Assembly: GCA_947311455.1 (NCBI GenBank)
Contig: CAMZKY010000245.1
Span: 1 to 7,352 of the forward strand
DNA from: an uncultured Marinosulfonomonas sp.
GTDB taxonomy: Bacteria > Pseudomonadota > Alphaproteobacteria > Rhodobacterales > Rhodobacteraceae
Reading direction: 5' to 3'
Length of the DNA: 7,352 nucleotides
In this document: one piece after another, positions 1 through 5,679 of the stretch
Numbering within the stretch: the first letter of the stretch is position 1
Layout: each line of letters begins with the position of its first letter
Notes under the pieces: model-generated
What the model was told of the DNA's origin: nothing
The model's database searches: none
What the model saw: only the letters and a program-made list of their open reading frames with translations
Made by a program: the position numbers and the translations under genes

Positions 1-800
1 AGGGAAAAGAACCCGACCACACCGCCATTTACAGCCCCTTCGGATCCATCAGACAGTTTGCCTTTGCGATAGGCTTTGGCCACATTAAAGGCGATATTCG
101 TCGCAAGCGAGGTTTTCCCCATTGAGGGGCGTCCCGCAAGAATTAACAAATCCGACTTATGCAAACCGCCAAGCATTTTATCCATATCCGCCAATCCGGT
201 AGAAATCCCGGCCAGACCCCCATCGCGTTGGTAAGCTTCATTTGCTACATTAACTGCGTCTGTTACTGCCTTGAGAAAGCTTTGAAATCCGCTTTCGGTT
301 TGGCCTTGTTCGGCCAGCTGATAAAGCGCTTGTTCGGCTTCAACGATTTGTTCTGTTGGCTCGGATGCAATATCAACTGTTGCGGCTTTATCGGAAATGT
401 TGCGGCCCAAACCGATCAATTCGCGCCGAATGGCCAGATCATAGATCATTTGTGCGTAATCACGTGCGGCAAATGCCGAAATTGCCGCCCCTGCCAAACG
501 GGCCAGATAGGCCGGCCCGCCAAGTTCTTTTAAACCTTCATCATCGGTGAAAAAGGCCTTCAGCGTAACAGGCGAGGCGAGATTGTTTTTGGCAATCCGG
601 TTGGCCGCGGTTTCATAGATGCGCGCATGAACCGGCTCATAAAAATGCTGGGGCTGAATAATCATCGCCACGCGATCATAGATATCGTTGTTTGTCAGGA
701 TTGCGCCCAAAAGCTGTTGTTCGGCTTCGATATTGTGGGGCATCACATTTGATGCTTCGCCTGTTTCGTTGCTTGCATTGAATGGTGCAATTTCGTTCAT
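1..800 (-). CDS. dnaB: Replicative DNA helicase DnaB, N-terminal 266 residues (3' end outside window)
   Basis: Ring-shaped hexameric 5'-3' helicase that unwinds DNA at the replication fork and binds primase through its N-terminal domain. Reading from ATG 800 on the minus strand gives an uninterrupted frame to the window edge. Residues 20-120 carry the DnaB N-terminal helical domain (MPHNIEAEQQLLGAIL, then HFYEPVHARIYE). The linker follows, and the RecA-like ATPase domain opens with ISTGLADMDKMLGGL (199-213) and Walker A GRPSMGKT (223-230). Between the Walker A helix and the next strand (VVGFFS) lies a Lys/Gly-rich insertion at about 242-260 that E. coli DnaB lacks and that I associate with alphaproteobacterial DnaB; there is no intein in the visible part. 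No in-frame ATG or GTG lies just upstream, which supports this start; the ribosome-binding site is weak (GGGGA about 6-10 bases away). It follows pyrE on the same strand across 155 bases holding its own candidate control signals. The Walker B and C-terminal parts lie outside the window. Confidence 0.97.
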   Translation of the reverse strand, partial: MNEIAPFNASNETGEASNVMPHNIEAEQQLLGAILTNNDIYDRVAMIIQPQHFYEPVHARIYETAANRIAKNNLASPVTLKAFFTDDEGLKELGGPAYLARLAGAAISAFAARDYAQMIYDLAIRRELIGLGRNISDKAATVDIASEPTEQIVEAEQALYQLAEQGQTESGFQSFLKAVTDAVNVANEAYQRDGGLAGISTGLADMDKMLGGLHKSDLLILAGRPSMGKTSLATNIAFNVAKAYRKGKLSDGSEGAVNGGVVGFFS

Positions 801-815
801 ATCGATCCCCGTATC

Positions 816-854
816 CCCATCGTCGTCCCCGTTCGGTACTGATAAAACGATGGG
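816..854 (-). repeat. Perfect 8-bp inverted repeat in the dnaB leader
   Basis: CCCATCGT (816-823) and ACGATGGG (847-854) are perfect inverted repeats with a 23-base spacer. On the minus strand they would form a hairpin in the dnaB mRNA leader, ending about 15 bases before the start codon, if transcription begins upstream near 860. No T-run follows, so it is not a typical intrinsic terminator. It could be a leader structure or a protein site. Confidence 0.4.
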
Positions 855-867
855 CGGACAGGTGCAA

Positions 868-888
868 ATTGTATATTTCTGTGGATAA
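868..888 (-). promoter_or_regulatory. Perfect DnaA-box sequence (880-888) next to a candidate -10 of the dnaB promoter
   Basis: The minus strand reads TTATCCACA at 888-880, identical to the strict DnaA-box consensus. Six bases downstream lies TACAAT (873-868), a reasonable -10 hexamer. The best -35 I can offer, GAAATT about 18 bases upstream, is poor, so the promoter is only a suggestion. If it is real, DnaA would bind inside the spacer of the dnaB promoter, about 80 bases upstream of the dnaB start codon. The sequence match is direct; the regulatory role is inference. Confidence 0.45.
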
Positions 889-921
889 CCCAATTTCCCC
901 ACATGCTGTATCACAATTGGG
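889..921. repeat. 7-bp inverted repeat between pyrE and dnaB
   Basis: CCCAATT (889-895) and AATTGGG (915-921) are perfect inverted repeats with a 19-base spacer. The left arm directly abuts the DnaA-box sequence at 880-888. It lies 35 bases or more after the pyrE stop and has no T-tract, so it is a weak terminator candidate and could instead be a regulator site. A 7-bp pair at this spacing can arise by chance. Confidence 0.25.
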
Positions 922-955
922 AAGAAATACCAAATCCAGGGGCTTTAAGGCTGTT

Positions 956-1636
956 TTATTTTTTCTGGTGGGCGTCTTGCCATTCGCGCGGCGCATTCAA
1001 GAACGCTTCGATTTCTGTTAATGTTTCATCATCAAAGGCACGAGATGCGCGCGCCTCGGCCAGAACATCCCACCACGTGCATAAGTAATGCAAGGTAACC
1101 CCATGATCTGCCAGATTTTTTTCAGTGTCAGGAAAAATGTCATAGAAAAAGATCACCGCAGTGTGGGCACATTGGGCGCCGGTATCGCGAATCGCATCGA
1201 CAAATGATAATTTCGAGCCGCCGTCTGTTGTCATATCTTCGACAAGTAAAACACGCTGCCCCGCCGTCATATCCCCCTCAATACGGGCATTTCTTCCATA
1301 ACCTTTGGGCTTTTTGCGCACATAACTCATCGGAAGGGCCAAGCGTTCGGCCACAAGAGCGGCAAAAGGAATACCTGCGGTTTCGCCACCTGCAATATTG
1401 TCAAAGGCTTCAAATCCGGCGTCGCGCATCACCGAGCTGGCCATGAAATCCATCAGGGTTGAACGAATGCGCGGATGGCTAATCAGTTTGCGGCAATCAA
1501 TATAGGTGGGGCTTGGCAGGCCCGAGGCCAGGGTAAACGGCTCTTTTGTATTGAAATGCACCGCTTTGATTTCCAGCAACATTTTGGCAGTCAGGCGGGC
1601 AATTTCGGATTTGTCGGGAAAGGATGTCGGGATCAT
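956..1636 (-). CDS. pyrE: Orotate phosphoribosyltransferase PyrE
   Basis: Cytosolic enzyme that joins orotate to PRPP to give orotidine 5'-monophosphate, step 5 of de novo UMP synthesis. The 226-residue protein shows the type I phosphoribosyltransferase PRPP-binding motif VLLVEDMTTDGGS (129-141), the mobile catalytic loop with its lysines RKKPKGYGR (107-115), the orotate-binding area FTLASGLPSPTYIDCR (34-49), and the NIAGGETAGIPFA segment (80-92) typical of the family. Length and motif order match complete family members. The start ATG 1636 is supported by AAGG 7 bases upstream, which overlaps the pyrC stop codon; only 9 bases separate the two genes, so translation is probably coupled. The neighbours are pyrC upstream and dnaB downstream on the same strand. 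I see nothing abnormal in the reading frame. Confidence 0.98.
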   Translation of the reverse strand: MIPTSFPDKSEIARLTAKMLLEIKAVHFNTKEPFTLASGLPSPTYIDCRKLISHPRIRSTLMDFMASSVMRDAGFEAFDNIAGGETAGIPFAALVAERLALPMSYVRKKPKGYGRNARIEGDMTAGQRVLLVEDMTTDGGSKLSFVDAIRDTGAQCAHTAVIFFYDIFPDTEKNLADHGVTLHYLCTWWDVLAEARASRAFDDETLTEIEAFLNAPREWQDAHQKK

Positions 1637-1645
1637 GTTTCAGCC

Positions 1646-2683
1646 TTACGTTATGTGCCATTTCAAAGGGAAGCCCGGGTCAAATACGGTGACATCACCC
1701 TCGGGGGTTGGAATATGTGTGGGGAGTTGCACCAAATCGCCTTTGGTTAAGGTGATGGTGTCAGCGTTTGGATCAAGCCGGTAAAAGGCAGGGCCGTTAA
1801 GCGAGGTAAAGGCCTCAAGGTGGGGCAGGGCGTTTTCGTCCTCAAACACATGGGCCAGAATTGACATTGTATTGGTGGCGGTAAAACAGCCAGCACATCC
1901 ACACACACTGATTTTATTCGCATCAATATGCGGCGCGCTGTCGGTGCCTAGAAAAAATCGTGGATCATTTGAAGTGGCGGCGGCCCGCAAAACTATTTGG
2001 TGGGTTTGGCGTTTGGCCACGGGCAGGCAATAATAGTGCGGACGAATCCCGCCCACCAAGATGTGATTTCGATTGATCACCAGATGGTGGGTTGTAATGG
2101 TGGCCGCCAGATTTGTGTCGGCGCTTTTCACGTAATCCACCGCATCGGATGTGGTGATATGCTCCATCACAATGCGCAGTTCAGGATTAGCGCGCCGGAT
2201 CGGATCAAGCACACGGTCAATGAACACCGCTTCGCGATCAAAAATATCTACGTTTTCGTCCGTCACTTCGCCGTGGGTGCACAAGGGAATGCCAAGTTTG
2301 GCCATCCGTTCCAAAACCGGTTTCACGGTGTCAAAATTGGTGACGCCTGAATCAGAATTTGTGGTGGCACCCGCTGGATATAATTTTAGCGCGTGGATTA
2401 TGCCATCATTATAAGCCCGTTCAACATCATCGGGATCGGTGGTTTCCGTCAAATATAATGTCATCAACGGGGTGAATTTTGCCCCATTTGGCAACGCGGC
2501 CAAAATCCGTTTTCGATAAGCTTTAGCATCCGCGCCCGTCACCACAGGTGGCACCAGGTTCGGCATCACAATCGCGCGGCCAAAATGGCGCGCGGTTTCA
2601 GGCAACACGGCGGCAAGCATCGTGCGATCGCGCAAATGCAAGTGCCAATCATCGGGGCGTTTTATCGTCAGTGAATCAGTCAT
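1646..2683 (-). CDS. pyrC: Dihydroorotase PyrC (class II, E. coli type)
   Basis: Zinc metalloenzyme that reversibly cyclises N-carbamoyl-aspartate to dihydroorotate, step 3 of pyrimidine synthesis. The 345-residue protein has the full amidohydrolase set in order: HLH (His14, His16) in DDWHLHLRD, the lysine expected to be carboxylated (Lys100, in HALKLYPAGATTNSDSGV), His137 in THGE, His175 in EHITT, and Asp248 in GTDSAPH. These line up with E. coli PyrC at a constant offset of two. The cysteine cluster CGCAGCF (261-267) of the E. coli-type enzyme is also present, which separates it from the longer class I (PyrC/PyrX) proteins. The start ATG 2683 fits the family N-terminus, but I see no strong Shine-Dalgarno. 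A candidate promoter lies in the 95-base gap upstream (TTGGCA, 18 bases, TATGGT on the minus strand). It forms a two-gene unit with pyrE. Confidence 0.98.
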   Translation of the reverse strand: MTDSLTIKRPDDWHLHLRDRTMLAAVLPETARHFGRAIVMPNLVPPVVTGADAKAYRKRILAALPNGAKFTPLMTLYLTETTDPDDVERAYNDGIIHALKLYPAGATTNSDSGVTNFDTVKPVLERMAKLGIPLCTHGEVTDENVDIFDREAVFIDRVLDPIRRANPELRIVMEHITTSDAVDYVKSADTNLAATITTHHLVINRNHILVGGIRPHYYCLPVAKRQTHQIVLRAAATSNDPRFFLGTDSAPHIDANKISVCGCAGCFTATNTMSILAHVFEDENALPHLEAFTSLNGPAFYRLDPNADTITLTKGDLVQLPTHIPTPEGDVTVFDPGFPLKWHIT

Positions 2684-2731
2684 TGTCGACGTGACTATAG
2701 AATAGGCGTTGATTTCACCATAGGAATTTCA

Positions 2732-2748
2732 ATTTGGGTATGCCAAAT
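2732..2748. promoter_or_regulatory. Short dyad overlapping a candidate pyrC promoter
   Basis: ATTTGG (2732-2737) and CCAAAT (2743-2748) are perfect inverted repeats separated by 5 bases. On the minus strand the dyad overlaps the best -35 candidate for pyrC, TTGGCA, which is followed 18 bases later by TATGGT. This is the place one would expect a repressor or activator site for the pyrC-pyrE unit. A 6-bp dyad is weak evidence and no known regulator consensus is recognised. Confidence 0.25.
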
Positions 2749-2778
2749 ACATACGCAATACACATCGCCATTTTCACT

Positions 2779-3747
2779 TTATGCCGTGGTTTTTACCGCA
2801 ACTGCGGGCAATTGTTTACCTTGATCTGCCAGCTCTTTTTCAACGGTTGCCAAAAGGCGGTGAATTCGCGGTGCGCTGATCCGTTCCAGAATGCTGCGAC
2901 ACGCAATGCCACAGAAAACCGTTCGGTCATCTTCATGCAATCGATTGGCAAAACGGCGCAAATACGGCGCATAATTCCGGCGTGCGCGGTAAAGCTTGAA
3001 AACATCATTTTCAGTCAGATTTCCTGTGCCCGCAGCGTCGATCAATGGTTGTAGAATTCCCATATTGATGAAATCCTGATCAATATGACTGCCCATCAGG
3101 TTGCATCGAATTTTGCTGACATGAGGGCGGGTGAACAAAGCTGCGTGGATGGCATCCATCTCCTCGCCCGGATCATAAAAAACGAAAACACGGTCTGCCG
3201 CGTCAATCATATCAGGTGCATAGCCGTATCTGTCACTAAACGAGGTGCGGCGCATTGATGGAAAACGAATATCCCACTCGGCAACGCGTGGATCAAGCGT
3301 GGCTTGCGGGCTCATGGTGATCACTGTTGCGCCTGGTGATACCACAGAATACGCGGCAGCCGCATAGCCGCACATGCCAGCGCCGAAAAAGATAACCTGG
3401 TCAAAATCCTCGAAAAAGCCGTCATCGATAAGGCGGTCAAAATAGCCATAAACGGCTGAATTTCGAAACCATGTATTCCCATCGGCGATAATCGTTAAGC
3501 TTGACCAACCGTTTTCTTTGACAAAATCATAGGCCAATGGCTCGCCGCCGCCGCGGCTATTGCGAATGGAATCAAAGGTTTCGAATGTTACCACAAGGGT
3601 AGGGGATTCATCGGTGAATACAGCAAAATGGCGGTGGCCCAAAGGCTGAAAATATCCGCGCTCTTCGCCAATTTCTTCTAGATGAGCCAGCCATTCTTTT
3701 GTTTCTGTATCCCGTTTTACCGGCGCGTTTGCATCACCATGCTGCAT
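2779..3747 (-). CDS. Uncharacterised protein with alpha/beta-hydrolase-like layout, nucleophile serine apparently replaced
   Basis: Function not known to me. It is a 322-residue, apparently soluble protein; no signal peptide or membrane segment is seen. The centre looks like an alpha/beta-hydrolase fold: strand QVIFFGAGMCGYAAAAYSV (117-135) resembles the nucleophile elbow GSSMGGY of known hydrolases, but the serine position is Gly124 and the second-last glycine is Cys126. Possible acid and base residues follow in the usual order, Asp192 in FVFYDPGEE and His221 in GSHIDQD. An invariant-looking TMSPQATLDPR (144-154) follows the elbow. I recall similar roseobacter proteins carrying the label phosphoadenosine phosphosulfate reductase; no PP-loop SGGxD or ECGIH motif of that enzyme is present, so I doubt it. 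Start ATG 3747 has a good AAAGGGA site 7 bases upstream. It lies between guaA and pyrC on the same strand, preceded by an 8-bp dyad that may be its operator. The coding call is firm, the function open. Confidence 0.9.
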   Translation of the reverse strand: MQHGDANAPVKRDTETKEWLAHLEEIGEERGYFQPLGHRHFAVFTDESPTLVVTFETFDSIRNSRGGGEPLAYDFVKENGWSSLTIIADGNTWFRNSAVYGYFDRLIDDGFFEDFDQVIFFGAGMCGYAAAAYSVVSPGATVITMSPQATLDPRVAEWDIRFPSMRRTSFSDRYGYAPDMIDAADRVFVFYDPGEEMDAIHAALFTRPHVSKIRCNLMGSHIDQDFINMGILQPLIDAAGTGNLTENDVFKLYRARRNYAPYLRRFANRLHEDDRTVFCGIACRSILERISAPRIHRLLATVEKELADQGKQLPAVAVKTTA

Positions 3748-3773
3748 TTAGGCATCCCTTTGGTCGGTGTTTC

Positions 3774-3800
3774 TACGTGTTCGCTACAATATAACACGTA
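3774..3800. promoter_or_regulatory. Perfect 8+8 bp inverted repeat, candidate operator of the 322-residue gene
   Basis: TACGTGTT (3774-3781) and AACACGTA (3793-3800) are perfect inverted repeats around an 11-base AT-rich spacer. The centre lies about 40 bases upstream of the minus-strand start at 3747. The minus strand has TATATT (3793-3788) inside the dyad, a possible -10, but no convincing -35 about 17 bases before it. The geometry suits a dimeric helix-turn-helix regulator; the alternative is a leader hairpin. I do not recognise the half-site. Confidence 0.45.
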
Positions 3801-3904
3801 ACATGGCGAAAATGGGAAGGGGCTTGGCTATCATTGCGGCTTTTGAGTGCTCAACGTAATCAATCAGATGCAATTCTGTTCTTTGTTGCCACAGCGTGGA
3901 TAAT

Positions 3905-3946
3905 TAAAAAGGAATTCTGGATGTTGCGTATGAAACTGCAACAGAA
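3905..3946 (-). terminator. Probable intrinsic terminator of guaA
   Basis: About 30 bases after the guaA stop the minus strand can fold TTCTG-TTGC (3946-3938) against GCAA and CAGAA (3927-3924 and 3919-3915), leaving a 4-base bulge on one side and a loop of about 10. It is followed by TTCC and a run of five T (3910-3906). The stem is imperfect and AT-rich, so termination would be modest. A smaller CAGC/GCTG hairpin lies closer to the stop at 3953-3965. Confidence 0.35.
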
Positions 3947-3974
3947 TCAGTCCAGCTTCGCGCTGAATTTTCAG

Positions 3975-5543
3975 TTATTCCCACTCGATTGTGCCGGGAG
4001 GTTTGGACGTGATATCATACGTTACCCGATTGATCCCCTCTACCTCGTTGATGATCCGCGTGGCCGTTTCACCAAGGAATTCATGGCTGAACGGATAGTA
4101 ATCGGCGGTCATGCCATCGACGGAATTCACGGCCCGCAATGCACAAGCAAAATCATAGGTACGGCCGTCGCCCATCACGCCAACTGTGCGCACCGGAAGG
4201 ATCGCGACAAAGGCTTGCCAGATTTCATCATAAAGGCCGTGTTTGCGAATTTGATCAATATAAACCGCATCGGCTTTACGTAAGATATCAAGTTTTTCAC
4301 GGGTGATTTCACCGGGGCAACGAATAGCCAGGCCGGGGCCAGGAAACGGATGGCGGCCAATGAACGATTTCGGCAGGCCCAGTTCAACACCCAAGGCGCG
4401 CACTTCGTCTTTGAACAATTCGCGCAAAGGTTCAACAAGTTTCAGACCCATCTTTTCGGGCAATCCGCCAACATTGTGGTGGGATTTAATCGTCACACTT
4501 GGCCCGCCGGAAAACGACACAGATTCAATCACATCTGGGTAAAGGGTGCCTTGGGCCAGAAATTTGGCGCCGCCCACAGCGGCCGCATGTTTTTGAAAGA
4601 CATCAATAAACAATCGTCCAATGATTTTCCGTTTGGTCTCAGGGTCCGATTGGCCATCCAATTCGCCAAGGAATAATTCCTGTTCATCTGCATGGATCAA
4701 CGGCATTTTATATTCCTCACGGAACATTTTCACCACTTCTTTGGCCTCACCCTGGCGCAGCAATCCATGATCGACAAAAACGCAAGTGAGCTGATCACCG
4801 ATCGCCTCATGGATCAACACCGCTGCAACCGAGCTATCAACCCCGCCAGACAAGCCGCAAATTACTTTGGCATCGCCAACCTGTTCACGAATTTTGCGAA
4901 TGGCTTCTTCGCGGTAGGCTTTCATTGTCCAATCACCGGTAAAGCCGGCCATACGCACAAAATTTTCGTAGAATTTCGCGCCGTTCGGCGTGTGATGCAC
5001 TTCGGGGTGAAATTGGACGGCGTAAAACTGTCGTGCGGGATCGGCGGTTATGGCAAAAGGCGCATTGGGAGAGGTGCCATAAACCTCAAATCCCGGGGCA
5101 ATTTCACTGACGTGATCGCCGTGGCTCATCCAGACTTGTTCGCGATCATCATCCGTTGCAAACCAACCGTCCAGCAATTCAGTTTTGGCTGTGGTTGGTG
5201 TGACATAGGCGCGGCCAAATTCGGCGGTGCCGTGGCCACGTTCCACTTTGCCGCCCAGCATATGCATCATCACTTGTTGGCCGTAACAAATACCAAGAAC
5301 GGGAATATCCATGTTAAACACCATTTCGGGCGGGCGCGGGGCTCCATCTGCAAAAACGCTAGAAGGGCCACCCGACAGAATCACAGCCTTTGGTGCAAAC
5401 GCCGTTAAAAACGCATCGTTTACTTTGTTAAACGGATGGATTTCACAATAGACATTCAGCTCCCTTAATCGGCGCGCAATCAATTGCGTCACTTGGGAAC
5501 CAAAATCGATGATTAAGAGGCGGTCATGGGTTATATCTGTCAT
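3975..5543 (-). CDS. guaA: GMP synthase (glutamine-hydrolysing) GuaA
   Basis: Converts XMP to GMP using ATP and glutamine-derived ammonia, the last step of guanine nucleotide synthesis. From ATG 5543 the protein has 522 residues, normal for the family. The class I glutamine amidotransferase domain (about 8-195) starts with LLIIDFGSQVTQLIARR and has Cys86 in GICYGQQ plus His179 and Glu181 in QFHPE as catalytic triad. The ATP pyrophosphatase domain follows with P-loop LSGGVDSSVA (231-240). The C-terminal dimerisation and XMP-binding part includes GRHPFPGPGLAIR (397-409) and ends KPPGTIEWE, the classical GuaA terminus. In-frame ATGs also exist at 5555, 5564 and 5603; I prefer 5543 because MTDITHDRLL matches the usual GuaA N-terminus, though 5555 is possible and no start has a strong ribosome-binding site. 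It diverges from the MttB-family gene and is followed by a probable terminator. Confidence 0.97.
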   Translation of the reverse strand: MTDITHDRLLIIDFGSQVTQLIARRLRELNVYCEIHPFNKVNDAFLTAFAPKAVILSGGPSSVFADGAPRPPEMVFNMDIPVLGICYGQQVMMHMLGGKVERGHGTAEFGRAYVTPTTAKTELLDGWFATDDDREQVWMSHGDHVSEIAPGFEVYGTSPNAPFAITADPARQFYAVQFHPEVHHTPNGAKFYENFVRMAGFTGDWTMKAYREEAIRKIREQVGDAKVICGLSGGVDSSVAAVLIHEAIGDQLTCVFVDHGLLRQGEAKEVVKMFREEYKMPLIHADEQELFLGELDGQSDPETKRKIIGRLFIDVFQKHAAAVGGAKFLAQGTLYPDVIESVSFSGGPSVTIKSHHNVGGLPEKMGLKLVEPLRELFKDEVRALGVELGLPKSFIGRHPFPGPGLAIRCPGEITREKLDILRKADAVYIDQIRKHGLYDEIWQAFVAILPVRTVGVMGDGRTYDFACALRAVNSVDGMTADYYPFSHEFLGETATRIINEVEGINRVTYDITSKPPGTIEWE

Positions 5544-5602
5544 ATGCTGTGCCATAAGGCCCATTGAATACGGGATCAAGGTTTGATGTCGCTTTTGCCT
5601 CA

Positions 5603-5628
5603 CAATCGCCGGATTTTGCGTGCGATTG
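5603..5628. repeat. 7-bp inverted repeat in the guaA / mttB-family divergent gap
   Basis: CAATCGC (5603-5609) and GCGATTG (5622-5628) are perfect inverted repeats with a 12-base spacer, in the 136-base gap between two divergent genes. Its centre is about 65 bases from both start codons, a fitting place for a shared operator. I could not identify convincing promoters on either strand. Chance occurrence is possible for a 7-bp pair. Confidence 0.3.
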
Positions 5629-5679
5629 CCTTTGGCTTTGATCTATTCATTATGGAACAGATGAACAGGGGTTGATTCC

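Noticed and set aside
945..959. CtrA-like TTAA-N7-TTAT at the pyrE stop
   Set aside because: Last base deviates from TTAA-N7-TTAA and it overlaps the coding end of pyrE far from any start; expected by chance.
2779..3747. Calling the 322-residue protein a PAPS reductase
   Set aside because: No SGGxD PP-loop and no ECGIH-type cysteine motif is visible; the central region fits an alpha/beta-hydrolase elbow better.
3895..3903. Second DnaA-like 9-mer (TTATCCACG on the minus strand)
   Set aside because: One mismatch to the strict consensus, isolated in the guaA downstream region, and overlapping the terminator tail; likely chance.
3834..4283. 149-codon plus-strand frame running from the gap into guaA
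   Set aside because: Most of it is antisense to the conserved GuaA C-terminus, and the intergenic part shows no recognisable protein or clear ribosome-binding site.
4692..5408. 238-codon open frame on the plus strand inside guaA
   Set aside because: It lies fully antisense to the unmistakable GuaA coding sequence, has no family resemblance, and is a by-product of the codon use of the real gene.
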